Shown here piece after piece: positions 41,684 to 50,743 of a stretch of DNA of 64,000 nucleotides. The notes under the pieces are model-generated. The model was given only the letters and a program-made list of their open reading frames with translations. It was not told where the DNA came from and ran no database searches. Both the position numbers and the translations under genes were made by a program. This DNA is from JAVBLP01 sp031553505 (GTDB taxonomy: Bacteria; Elusimicrobiota; Endomicrobiia; Endomicrobiales; Endomicrobiaceae), in the NCBI GenBank assembly GCA_031553505.1, contig JAVBLP010000005.1, forward strand, positions 62,001 to 126,000, written 5' to 3'. The first letter of the stretch is position 1. Every line of letters starts with the position of its first letter.

Positions 41684-43228
41684 ATGTTAAAAAAAATAGT
41701 TTTAAGTTTTATTTTTGTTTTCACCGCTGCTTCGCTTATGTATGCGAGGGATTTGAATTTTACCGGCAGATTTGTTCCCAATGACGGTTCTACGCTTGTT
41801 TTTGCGGGCCAGAATAACCGCTCAAGCGACAATTACGTTAAGAGCGTTAAAAACATTCCGGCAGGATTTATGATTTATACGGCTTTGTCGGATCTTGCGG
41901 GCCTTGATGAGGCGGCTGACTTTGGCGCGGGGGAAACCTCCGGTGCTTATATATTGAAAAAATATCCTAAAGCGGCGCTTCAAATAGGTTTGTATCTTGT
42001 TAATTCGCTTGATGAAATTATAGACGGGTCTTTAGATGAAAATATAACAAAGCTCGGCAATTGGATAAAGAAGTCCAGGGTGCCGGTATATTTGAGGATA
42101 GGCTATGAGTTTGACTATCCTGAAAACGGCTATGAACCGGAAAAATACATAAAAGCGTACCGCCGTATAGTTGATAAGATGGACGAGGACGGCGTTAAAA
42201 ATGCCGCTTATGTTTGGCATTCTTATGCCGCGCTAAACCCGAGAGGCATTGAAGCCTGGTATCCGGGCGACGAATATGTTGACTGGTGCGCGATATCATA
42301 CTTTTCGAACCCTCAGTGGATTCCGATGGTAAAATTCGCGCAAAGGCATTCAAAACCCTTGATGATCGCCGAATGTGCCCCGATGCTCGGGCACGATTTA
42401 AGAGAAGACGGCAAGCTTAAGTGGTATGATAAGTTTTTCAGGTTTATAAATACAAATAATATTAAAGCGCTTTGCTATATAAACAATAATTGGGATGAAT
42501 TGCCGATGTTTAAAGATTGTAAATGGGGAAACAGCACTATAAGCGATTCCAAACTCGTGCAGAAAATGTGGCTAAATAAGATTTCTGACAGGCGGTTTGT
42601 AAATCTTGAGAGTCTTTATGATTCAATATCTTTTTCTGAAGGTGAAAATGTGCTGATAGTTTTCTGCCACCCTGATAACGAAAACAGCTCAAGCGCCATG
42701 ATTTTTGCGAAAGTTAAAGAAACGCTCGGGAAAAACGGCATACCTTATAAAATCAGAGACCTGTATGCTATGAAATTTAACCCGGTTTTAGATAAAGCAG
42801 GGCTGGAAGATATGAAAAACAAGAAAATATCTGATGCTGTCGCAAAAGAGCAAAAGTATTTTAAAGAGGCTGGCACCGTAGTTTTTATTTATCCTCTTTG
42901 GTGGAGCGGCGTACCCGCCATGTTAAAAGGGTATATCGACAGGGTGTTTTATCCCGGTTTTGCTTTTGAATTTGAAGAGGCTAAAGGAACAGCTTCAATA
43001 AAACACAAAAAAGCGGTTGTTTTTACCACTATGGCGATGTCTGAAAAAGATTTAGAAAATTCCGACTTAAAGAAAGCTTTGGATATTATATATGACGACA
43101 AAATTTTTGGGTTTTCAGGGCTCAAAGCGCGTTATCACGGATATTTCGGCTCTCTTCCGGCTACAGACGTAAAAGATATAGAAGCTTACCTTTCAGAAGT
43201 TGAAAAAATAATTAATTTGATAAACTAA
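41684..43228 (+). CDS. Exported GH26-like glycosidase fused to flavodoxin-like NAD(P)H oxidoreductase
   Basis: A 514-residue protein with a signal peptide (residues 1-20, ending near MYARD). Residues about 25-300 resemble the glycoside hydrolase family 26 (beta-mannanase) TIM barrel: candidate acid/base E142 in RIGYEFDYP and candidate nucleophile E230 in MIAECAPM, both at the positions expected. Residues about 322-514 form a flavodoxin-like NAD(P)H quinone oxidoreductase domain (VLIVFCHPDNENSS, then YPLWWSGVPAMLKGYIDRV). The two halves are in one uninterrupted frame. A flavin enzyme exported behind a signal peptide is surprising, since Sec substrates cross unfolded and need cofactor later. 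A recent fusion of two genes or loss of a stop is possible. Confidence 0.8.
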   Translation: MLKKIVLSFIFVFTAASLMYARDLNFTGRFVPNDGSTLVFAGQNNRSSDNYVKSVKNIPAGFMIYTALSDLAGLDEAADFGAGETSGAYILKKYPKAALQIGLYLVNSLDEIIDGSLDENITKLGNWIKKSRVPVYLRIGYEFDYPENGYEPEKYIKAYRRIVDKMDEDGVKNAAYVWHSYAALNPRGIEAWYPGDEYVDWCAISYFSNPQWIPMVKFAQRHSKPLMIAECAPMLGHDLREDGKLKWYDKFFRFINTNNIKALCYINNNWDELPMFKDCKWGNSTISDSKLVQKMWLNKISDRRFVNLESLYDSISFSEGENVLIVFCHPDNENSSSAMIFAKVKETLGKNGIPYKIRDLYAMKFNPVLDKAGLEDMKNKKISDAVAKEQKYFKEAGTVVFIYPLWWSGVPAMLKGYIDRVFYPGFAFEFEEAKGTASIKHKKAVVFTTMAMSEKDLENSDLKKALDIIYDDKIFGFSGLKARYHGYFGSLPATDVKDIEAYLSEVEKIINLIN

Positions 43229-43234
43229 AAGCAG

Positions 43235-46200
43235 ATGAAAAAAGAAAATTGCCAAATAATTTCCGTGCAGGCATCCGCCGGTTCCGGAAAAACCTACAGC
43301 CTTGCCAAGCGTTACATAAGCCTTTTGTTTGATTCTTCTGAAAACGGAATCTCCCTTAAAAACGTCATTGCCGTTACTTTTGCAAATAAAGCGGCTGTCG
43401 AGATGAAATACAGGGTGGTTGAATATCTTAAAAAGGCGGCGCTGTCACTTGATACTGACGGGATTTTTGACGGTTTTAATATTTCCGGAAAAAATCTGCC
43501 TTTACAAAGCGTAAAAGTTTTGAACGGGATACTGGATAATTACGACAGCTTTAATATCAGCACGATAGACAGTTTTATAAACAGCATACTTAAAGCCTGC
43601 GCGATAAATATAAATATTTCTCCCAATTTTAAAGTTGAAAAAGATTATTCCGCCCATCTTGGTTTCGCGCTGGACTCGTTTCTCCGCAACGCTTCAACCT
43701 CCCCCGCGCTTAAAAATATGCTTTCCGACTACATAGACCAATATCTTCTTTCAGAAAAAACCGGATGGTTTCCGAGTAATGATATTTATAACAGGGCTGA
43801 AAAGGTTTTCCAAAAAAGTTCCGCAAGCGGGAAAGGCATAGGTTTTGCGAAAGTGAAATTTAAAGAACATATATACGCCGCTGCCTCCGCAATTTTTAAG
43901 AAAACGGAAAAATTTTATGAAATATGCGCTAAAAAAGACATCTATGCTAATACCCTTAAAGCCGTTGAGAAGGTTTTAAACGGAGGGATTAAATCATTTT
44001 TTAACCCCGATAAAATACCAAAAGCTTTTGCGGCTCCCGTGTTAAAATATAAAAAAAATTCTGAGCCGGAAACGGCTGTTTCCGAGCTATGGGAAGCAAT
44101 ATCCTTTGAAATTGCGGCTTTATGCGAGTACTATTCGGAAAATTATTATTCAGTATATTCTGAAATTTTTAGCGAAATAATAGCGGAATTTGACATTTAC
44201 GCCGGCAAAGACGAACTCGTTTTTTTAAACGACATAAATAAAAAAGCCCTTAACTTGTTCAGCGAAGGGGGCTTAATAATGCCTGAAGTGTATTATCGCC
44301 TTTCTGAAAAATATAAATACTTTCTTATAGACGAATTTCAGGATACAAATGATGTGCAGTGGACTGTTTTAAAGAGGTTTCTGGAAGAAAGCCTTGCGGG
44401 CGGCGGCACGTTTTTTTATGTCGGCGACCCTAAACAGGCGATATATGATTTCCGCGGCGGAAATTCGGAGCTGTTTTATAAAGCCGCGGGGGATTTTTCC
44501 GGCGCGGAATGCGATGTATTGCTGCTTAAGGAAAATTACAGAAGCCATAAAACTATAGTGGATTTTAATAATGAGGTTTTTTCGCAAGAGAACATTGAAA
44601 GGTATCTGAAACAGGTTTATGAGGGTGAAAATGTGAGTGAAAAATTCAAAGACCTTTTGTCTGTTTATGCCTCTTCAAGGCAAAATGCAAGCTTGAAAAA
44701 AGATAAAGGCTATGTGGAAATAAATATTGTTCCGGAAGATTGTGAAGATGAGGAAGAATACGTAAAAGAACAGTTTCTCTCGCAGGTAACGCAAATTGCA
44801 AACAGGTTTAAGCAAAGCGATATAACAGTTTTATGCAGAAGCAATGACGAGGCGCAAAAAGCGAGCGGCTGGCTTATGGCGCAAAACTACGCGGTTGAAT
44901 CGGCGCAGACTTTAAATATACGCAACAATATTTTTGTAAAAGAAATTTTCTCGTTAATTAAGTTTATAGATTTGCCGATAAATTCGCTTTTTTTCTCGTC
45001 GTTTATTTTAGGGGAAATTTTTTCAAAAGCTTCACGAATTAAAAGCTATGATTTTGAAAGGTTTCTTTTCGAACAAAAAAAAGACAATAAGTCCGAGGCG
45101 TTTTATAAAATTTTCCGCCAAAAGCATGAGCAGGCGTGGAATAATTTTTTTGAGGAATTTTTTGTAAAAGCGGGCTTTATACCTGTGTACGAACTGGCCC
45201 TTTCCATCCTTGAAAAATTTAAAATTGTTGAAAATTTTCCTGAGTCAAAACCTTTTGTAATGCGTTTTTTAGAACTCATTAAAGATTTTGAGCAGGAGAA
45301 AAGCGGAATTAAAGATTTTACGGAGTATTTTGAAACCCTTGATGACAAAGACGAATCTCTGTACATAAAAAGCGCTTCCGGCGCAGGAATTAAAGTTATG
45401 ACGGTGCATAAAGCCAAGGGGCTTCAGTTTCCGGTTGTTATAGTGCCATTTCTGAAACTTTCCGAAACAAAAATAGATAAGCCGTTTTTTGCCCTGGACG
45501 GAAATATGATTAAACTTTTATATTTAACCAGGAATTCGTCGGCTTTTTCGGCAAAGTTGGAAGCTTTGTATGATAAAGAAAAGAGCAAGACTTTGATGTC
45601 GGAAATGAATATCCTTTATGTCTCTATGACAAGGGCAGAAAAAGAGTTTTACGCTTTAGTGCCGGGAAAGAGCGGCGGCTCTAAAAACACGGCGCAGATT
45701 TTATTTCAAGGTATGAATCTTACTGTCGGCAAAAAAGAAAAATATGAATCGATTCAGATAAAATTAAATGAAATTTTTGACGAATCGGCTTCAGGCTATA
45801 AAGACATAAGCGTTAATTTGGAAAGCAACAAGGTGGATATAAATTCCGATGACGCGAGAAGAAAGGGTTTAATGGCGCACTTTGCTCTTTCGCAAATATA
45901 TACGCTAAAAAATAAAAATATTGAGGAAGAAATTTTAAAAGCCGCCGCCGTTACCAAAAGCAAGTATTTAGAGGATGATGTAAAGTGGCTTGAAGACGAA
46001 ATGCGGGAACTCTTTTCATCGCCGGATATTTCAAAGGTATTCGGCTATGATTCTAAATCGGTAAGCAATGAAAAAGAAATTATAGACTCATCCGGAAATA
46101 CTTTAAGGATAGATAAGCTCATAGAACTTGAAAAAGAGGTTTTAGTATTTGACTTCAAGAGTTCAAACGGTCTTGCTGCCCAAAATAAAGAACAGATTTT

Positions 46201-46306
46201 AAATTACGCCGACTGTCTGGCCGAAATATACCCGGGAAAAAGCATCTCCCCATATATAATTGATTTAAGCTTAAAGCAGGCGATTGAGGTAAAAGATGGC
46301 ATCTGA
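43235..46306 (+). CDS. addA: AddA-like ATP-dependent helicase/nuclease
   Basis: A 1023-residue UvrD-family helicase with nuclease domain. Walker A is ASAGSGKT (residues 13-20). Further helicase motifs: IDEFQDTNDVQW, GDPKQAIYDFRGG, VMTVHKAKGLQFPVVI and LYVSMTRAEK. A C-terminal PD-(D/E)XK nuclease region contains LVFDFKSSNG. With AddB it processes double-strand DNA ends for recombination and degrades linear DNA. It is shorter than Bacillus AddA (about 1230) and diverged. The gene overlaps addB by 11 bases, the classic addA/addB pairing although here in the order A-B. Confidence 0.88.
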   Translation: MKKENCQIISVQASAGSGKTYSLAKRYISLLFDSSENGISLKNVIAVTFANKAAVEMKYRVVEYLKKAALSLDTDGIFDGFNISGKNLPLQSVKVLNGILDNYDSFNISTIDSFINSILKACAININISPNFKVEKDYSAHLGFALDSFLRNASTSPALKNMLSDYIDQYLLSEKTGWFPSNDIYNRAEKVFQKSSASGKGIGFAKVKFKEHIYAAASAIFKKTEKFYEICAKKDIYANTLKAVEKVLNGGIKSFFNPDKIPKAFAAPVLKYKKNSEPETAVSELWEAISFEIAALCEYYSENYYSVYSEIFSEIIAEFDIYAGKDELVFLNDINKKALNLFSEGGLIMPEVYYRLSEKYKYFLIDEFQDTNDVQWTVLKRFLEESLAGGGTFFYVGDPKQAIYDFRGGNSELFYKAAGDFSGAECDVLLLKENYRSHKTIVDFNNEVFSQENIERYLKQVYEGENVSEKFKDLLSVYASSRQNASLKKDKGYVEINIVPEDCEDEEEYVKEQFLSQVTQIANRFKQSDITVLCRSNDEAQKASGWLMAQNYAVESAQTLNIRNNIFVKEIFSLIKFIDLPINSLFFSSFILGEIFSKASRIKSYDFERFLFEQKKDNKSEAFYKIFRQKHEQAWNNFFEEFFVKAGFIPVYELALSILEKFKIVENFPESKPFVMRFLELIKDFEQEKSGIKDFTEYFETLDDKDESLYIKSASGAGIKVMTVHKAKGLQFPVVIVPFLKLSETKIDKPFFALDGNMIKLLYLTRNSSAFSAKLEALYDKEKSKTLMSEMNILYVSMTRAEKEFYALVPGKSGGSKNTAQILFQGMNLTVGKKEKYESIQIKLNEIFDESASGYKDISVNLESNKVDINSDDARRKGLMAHFALSQIYTLKNKNIEEEILKAAAVTKSKYLEDDVKWLEDEMRELFSSPDISKVFGYDSKSVSNEKEIIDSSGNTLRIDKLIELEKEVLVFDFKSSNGLAAQNKEQILNYADCLAEIYPGKSISPYIIDLSLKQAIEVKDGI

Positions 46307-49103
46307 AATAATACATATATCGCCGGAAAAAAATATTATTAACACGGTAAGCGGTTATCTGTCAGGCAAAGACGGTAAAACCGCCGTCATAAGCGGCGGA
46401 AAAAGGCCGTTTCTTTTTATTAAGAAGAGTCTTTCAGAAAAAAATAAAAAAAGCTTTTTTTCTCCTTACTTTACGGGCAATGATGATTTTATTGAAAATA
46501 TTGGTTTTGAGCATAATGCATTTTCCAAAATACCGGATATTGAAGCGGCGTATATGCTTTATGGTTTGGCGTTTGCTATTGATCCGGGTCTGTTTAAGGG
46601 TAATAAAGACTTTGTGCATTTTATAGGTTGGGCAAAGGAAATTCTTTTGTTTATAGAGCAGCTTGACCTTGAAAATGTTTCTGAAGACGCCCTTAAAAAT
46701 ATTAAGGCAAACGCGGAGATAGGTTATGATGTGCCGGAACATATAAATAACCTTCTAAAAAACATTTTTACAATCCGCAAAGCTTTCCATAAAAAACTTG
46801 AAAATGAAAAGAAAACGACAAAAGGTTATTCTTTCCTTTCGGTTTCAAAACTCACCGCGGATATAACTGCGAAAAATTTTGATGAAATCGTTTTAATAGC
46901 GCCGTTTTTTCTGCATAAAACGGAGCTTGAAATTTATAAAAAGATATTTGACGCCGGTAAGTTAACAGTATTCGTACACGGCAGTCCTTGCGAATACCCG
47001 ATACTCAAAAAAATATACACCGCTATGCGGTATCCAATGCCGGAATCAGAACCGAAAAGCAAACAATTTGATTTAAATGTTTACTGCGCTTATGACGGGC
47101 AGTCGCAGGCATTGCTGCTCAAAAACCTTATTTCCAAACTTCCTCAGGAACAGTACGATAAAACCGTTGTGGTTGTTCCAGACCAAAAACTTTTGCAGCC
47201 GGTTATAGCCGAAATGTCTTCGGTTACGGATAATTTTAATATTTCCGCAGGTTATCCCGCGGCTAAAACTTCCGTTTTCGGGCTTGTCCGGGCAATTGTT
47301 GACGCGCAACTTTCTAAAAAAGAATACGCATATTATTCAAAAGATGTCATAAAAGTTTTAGCTGACCCGCTGGTAAAAAATATGAGATTTATGGGAGACG
47401 CTTCCCTGTCCAGAATAGTTGTACATAAAATACAGGAAGCTTTAGACGTGTCTTCAAAAAGCAGCTTTGCCGGAAAACTTTTTGTAAAGCTTTCTGATAT
47501 CTATTCCGATGAAACATTGTTGAAAGAGATAAGCTTATCCGTTACCGGGGCTTGGAGTTTTGTCAGCCCGGAAAGAGTTAAAGAAACGCTGAAAAGTATA
47601 TTTGCGGAGTTGTTTTTTAACTGGGAGCAAAATAACACTCTTTACGGTTTTGCGGATGTTTTAGAGGCGTTCGTCAGAAAAACCGCTTCGCTAAGCACTG
47701 CGCAAAGCTATCCTTTGAACGGCCAGGTTCTTGAACTTTTGCTTCATGCCGCGCAGGAGCTGCGGTACGGAGAAGTTGCAAAAGTTCAACTCGGGCATGA
47801 TGAAGTTTTAAATCTTTTTATCGATTCCGTAAAAGACAAAAAAATAGCTTTAAAAGGTTCGCCTTTAAACGGAATACAGGTTTTGGGGCTGTTGGAATCA
47901 AGAAATCTGGCGTTTGATAATGTCTATGTAACCGGTATGACTGATTCCGCAATACCGGCAATCCAAAAAGAAAGCCCGCTGATACCCAAAAGTATTATGT
48001 ACGCTTTAGGTATAGAAACGGCAGGCAAAGAGCTTGAAATACAAAAATATCATTTTGACAGGCTTATAGCAGGTGCTAAATCCGTAAACCTGATTTATCC
48101 CGATAATGAAAGAGAAGAGAGAAGCAGATTTATAGAATCATTGGTCTGGGAAAAGCAGCTTGCCGCGAAAAACATTAAATCCGCCGCAGCGGCGGTTTTT
48201 TCTTTGCCTTTGACAAAGCTTGTCAATAAAACAAAGAGAAAATATGAAAAGACGCCGCAAATTAAAGATTTTCTTAAAAAAATGCCGTATTCATATAGTA
48301 AAATTGACACATATTTAAGATGTAAGCTTGAATTTTATTTTAAATATGTATTGTCCCTTGATGAAAGAATTGAAATAGGAAAGGAAGTTTCCGGCAGCGA
48401 TATAGGGAGTTTTATCCATGAATTTTTGAAAAGCGTTTTTTATGAAGGGCTTTCCCGCAGCGATTTACAAGAAACCGGTTTTGAAAGAGAGTATATGGAT
48501 AAACTTGAAAGACAGTTTGAAAATGCTTTTAATTTGAAATTCCGCGAAGATGCTTTTTTAATAAAGAAAGTTTTAATGCACAGGATGAAAGCTCTTTTGG
48601 CTTTTGAAACCGGCAGGCAATATAAAAATATATACTCCTGCGAAAAAAAGTATAAATCCAGTATTGAAACAGAGTCCGGAAATTATGTAACTGAATGTAT
48701 AATTGACAGGATTGATATAATTGACGGCGGTTATTTGATTTTAGATTATAAAACCGGAAACGTTAACGCGCCGGTCGTATCAAGAAATTTTCAAGAGCTT
48801 TTACCGGGTTTTAAAAGGGAAAACATAAAAAAAGCGGTAAGATCGCTGCAGCTTCCGTTATACAAATATATTTTTGAGCAAAATGAGAGAAAAAAAGCTG
48901 AAAATTGCGGTATTTATGATATAAAAAAGGCAGAAATCATTGATTTTTACGGTAAAAATGATAATAAAGATGAAATATTTGACGGCTGCGTTGAAATAAT
49001 AAAGCATATTCTGGATGATATCAATGCTGGCAGTTATTTTGAATTTGAAGAGAATGACGCCGTCAAGTGTGAAAACTGCAAATATTTTTATATATGCAGA
49101 TAA
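46296..49103 (+). CDS. addB: AddB-like PD-(D/E)XK nuclease subunit
   Basis: A 935-residue AddB-type protein. The helicase-like region is degenerate, with GLLESRNLAFDNVYVTGMTDSAIP as the best marker. The C-terminal nuclease has SYSKIDTYLRC, HEFLK and LILDYKTGN. Four cysteines, C676 and the C-terminal C925-x2-C928-x5-C934, match the iron-sulfur cluster pattern of Bacillus AddB. This clearly distinguishes it from unrelated RecB-family nucleases. It overlaps addA by 11 bases and ends a seven-gene run that began with the kinase gene. Confidence 0.88.
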   Translation: MASEIIHISPEKNIINTVSGYLSGKDGKTAVISGGKRPFLFIKKSLSEKNKKSFFSPYFTGNDDFIENIGFEHNAFSKIPDIEAAYMLYGLAFAIDPGLFKGNKDFVHFIGWAKEILLFIEQLDLENVSEDALKNIKANAEIGYDVPEHINNLLKNIFTIRKAFHKKLENEKKTTKGYSFLSVSKLTADITAKNFDEIVLIAPFFLHKTELEIYKKIFDAGKLTVFVHGSPCEYPILKKIYTAMRYPMPESEPKSKQFDLNVYCAYDGQSQALLLKNLISKLPQEQYDKTVVVVPDQKLLQPVIAEMSSVTDNFNISAGYPAAKTSVFGLVRAIVDAQLSKKEYAYYSKDVIKVLADPLVKNMRFMGDASLSRIVVHKIQEALDVSSKSSFAGKLFVKLSDIYSDETLLKEISLSVTGAWSFVSPERVKETLKSIFAELFFNWEQNNTLYGFADVLEAFVRKTASLSTAQSYPLNGQVLELLLHAAQELRYGEVAKVQLGHDEVLNLFIDSVKDKKIALKGSPLNGIQVLGLLESRNLAFDNVYVTGMTDSAIPAIQKESPLIPKSIMYALGIETAGKELEIQKYHFDRLIAGAKSVNLIYPDNEREERSRFIESLVWEKQLAAKNIKSAAAAVFSLPLTKLVNKTKRKYEKTPQIKDFLKKMPYSYSKIDTYLRCKLEFYFKYVLSLDERIEIGKEVSGSDIGSFIHEFLKSVFYEGLSRSDLQETGFEREYMDKLERQFENAFNLKFREDAFLIKKVLMHRMKALLAFETGRQYKNIYSCEKKYKSSIETESGNYVTECIIDRIDIIDGGYLILDYKTGNVNAPVVSRNFQELLPGFKRENIKKAVRSLQLPLYKYIFEQNERKKAENCGIYDIKKAEIIDFYGKNDNKDEIFDGCVEIIKHILDDINAGSYFEFEENDAVKCENCKYFYICR

Positions 49104-49155
49104 AAGCAGTTGAAAGGCAAAAAATAATAAGGTAAAATCCATTAAGGGAGTTTTT

Positions 49156-49665
49156 ATGAAAAAAATACAATTTTTAGCAGTTTTGTCTTTTTGTTTACTT
49201 ATTTTTACCGCTGCAGCATTTGCCCAGAGTATAAAACCTCTTTTTAAAATAGAACGCAATAAAAATGCAAATATAGTTAAATACGATATAAGGATGGATG
49301 CCGAAGGCCGGATAGATAAAAAAAATCCTATGGATGCTTACTGGATGCTGTATGCGGACAAAGGGCAGAGGGCTGAAATCGGGACTTTTGAAAAAAAAGC
49401 TTACGGTTACAACATTAAATACAATGACGCCGGATACTATGATTTACGCCTGAAAGCGGTTGAAAACAGGGATTTAAAGGTATATCTTGTTGAAGAAACT
49501 CCGAAAGCTGAAATTGAAATTAACGGCAAACCGGCATATCTTTCAAATGTGTATGTTAACGCGAAAGACGGCGCGCTTGGCATACCTAAAGTGTCATATT
49601 ACACTCTTTCGGGATATGATGTAGCTACCGGTGAAGAAGTTTCAGAGCAAATAGACGTTAAATAA
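49156..49665 (+). CDS. Exported DUF4833 protein
   Basis: A 169-residue protein with a signal peptide (residues 1-24, ending near AFAQ). The mature part shows the DUF4833 pattern: FKIERNKNANIVKYDIR, then GRIDKKNPMDAYWMLY, and a beta-rich C-terminal half. The domain function is unknown. It lies 52 bases after addB with AAGGGAG before its ATG, and 11 bases before a DUF2914 gene. The two small exported proteins and the pilin gene that follows form one transcript ending at 50573. Confidence 0.82.
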   Translation: MKKIQFLAVLSFCLLIFTAAAFAQSIKPLFKIERNKNANIVKYDIRMDAEGRIDKKNPMDAYWMLYADKGQRAEIGTFEKKAYGYNIKYNDAGYYDLRLKAVENRDLKVYLVEETPKAEIEINGKPAYLSNVYVNAKDGALGIPKVSYYTLSGYDVATGEEVSEQIDVK

Positions 49666-49676
49666 AGGGAGGATAA

Positions 49677-50084
49677 ATGAAGAAGATAAGTTTATTGGCT
49701 GTTTTTGCGGTAATGTTGGGAATTGGCGGAATTGCTTTTGCCCAGGAAACTGAAAAAAAAGATGTATTGACTGTTACGGATTCAGCAGTATGTACCGCAA
49801 TAGCGGACAGAATGCCTGAAGGCAAAGCCGCGGAGTTTGGAAAAGACGTTACAAAACTTTATTATTGGACAAAAATTGAAGGCGCGAATGAAAGCACCGA
49901 AGTAAAACATATTTGGTACAGCGGAGACAAGGCTATTAGCGAAGTCCCTTTAAAGATTACAATGCCTTCTTTCAGGACTTGGAGCAGCAAAACCATATAT
50001 CCGGGTCTTGAAGGAGATATGTCAGTTGAAGTGGTAGATGCTGACGGAAATGTTCTTAAAAAAGATACGTTTAAAATACAGTAA
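49677..50084 (+). CDS. Exported DUF2914 protein
   Basis: A 135-residue protein with a signal peptide (residues 1-22, ending near AFAQ). The family pattern is present: a strand that includes YYWTKIEG, a central KHIWYSGDKAI, and FRTWSSKTIYPGLEGDMSVEVVDADGNVLKK as a final beta sandwich. DUF2914 domains occur alone or fused to other exported domains and have no known function. AGGGAGGA precedes the ATG. It sits between a DUF4833 gene and a type IV pilin gene. Confidence 0.85.
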   Translation: MKKISLLAVFAVMLGIGGIAFAQETEKKDVLTVTDSAVCTAIADRMPEGKAAEFGKDVTKLYYWTKIEGANESTEVKHIWYSGDKAISEVPLKITMPSFRTWSSKTIYPGLEGDMSVEVVDADGNVLKKDTFKIQ

Positions 50085-50108
50085 ATAAGCTTTGAAAGGC
50101 GGAGCAAA

Positions 50109-50513
50109 ATGAAAAAAAATTCAGGCTTTAGCTTGGTGGAATTAGCGGCTGTTTTAGCGATTGTTGCTATTCTTGCGGTAGTTTCCATACCTATATATAA
50201 CGGTCACATTAAAAAATCTGTACTTACTGAAGCAGATGCTACTCTTGCGGAAATTTCTGCCACTCACGAAATATACCGTGCGCGTAACAATAAATGGTCT
50301 GCAGCGTCAAGAAGTGCTACAACTGCAGTCAATACTATTTTAGGAATTGATACAAGAAGAAATAAGTATTTCAATACATACTCATGGGCAGCTGCAAGCA
50401 CCACTGCTCCGTTGATTGTTTATACTGTTACAGGAAAAACAACGGAAAAAAGAGCAAGCGGCGTTTCAAGAAATTATACTTACAGCGTAGGCGCGCCGGC
50501 TATAATAAGTTAA
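50109..50513 (+). CDS. Type IV pilin / pseudopilin
   Basis: A 134-residue prepilin with a short positively charged leader (MKKNSG) cut after glycine 6 and a mature N terminus FSLVELAAVLAIVAILAVV with the conserved Glu at mature position 5. The first 30 residues form the hydrophobic pilus helix; the C-terminal part is a small beta domain rich in Thr and Ser. It may form a pilus or a type II secretion pseudopilus; no assembly gene lies nearby. The ribosome site is AGGCGGAG. A strong terminator follows. Confidence 0.93.
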   Translation: MKKNSGFSLVELAAVLAIVAILAVVSIPIYNGHIKKSVLTEADATLAEISATHEIYRARNNKWSAASRSATTAVNTILGIDTRRNKYFNTYSWAAASTTAPLIVYTVTGKTTEKRASGVSRNYTYSVGAPAIIS

Positions 50514-50529
50514 TAATTATTCATACAAT

Positions 50530-50573
50530 AAAAACCCCGTTGAAGATTATGTTATCTTCAACGGGGTTTTTTT
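50530..50573 (+). terminator. Terminator after pilin gene
   Basis: A 15-bp stem (AAACCCCGTTGAAGAT with ATCTTCAACGGGGTTT) with a short loop is followed by seven T residues. Confidence 0.9.
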
Positions 50574-50654
50574 GTAGTATTCAATTTTTTGCAGGCAATT
50601 ATGACAGCTTCAAAGTCCAATAAGTAGCAAAAAAAATCGATAATGTTTTTTATT

Positions 50655-50738
50655 TGCCGAGGACGGGATTTGAACCCGTACCGCCCTTTCGGGGACAGGC
50701 TTCTGAGACCTGCGTGTCTGCCGTTCCACCACCTCGGC
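50655..50738 (-). tRNA. tRNA-Leu (anticodon CAG)
   Basis: On the minus strand the sequence forms acceptor GCCGAGG with CCTCGGC, anticodon stem GCAGG/CCTGT with loop TCTCAGAAG, a variable arm around CCC-CGAA-GGG and a T arm CGGG-TTCAAAT-CCCG. CCA is not encoded. Confidence 0.95.
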
Positions 50739-50743
50739 TTTTT

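Noticed and set aside
43235..49103. Phage-defence system
   Set aside because: The motifs identify the housekeeping AddA/AddB recombination enzymes, including the AddB Fe-S cysteines; nothing in the neighbourhood marks a defence island.
49862..50188. Minus-strand frame across DUF2914 and pilin genes
   Set aside because: It overlaps two well supported genes and its signal-like start is a shadow of the pilin helix.
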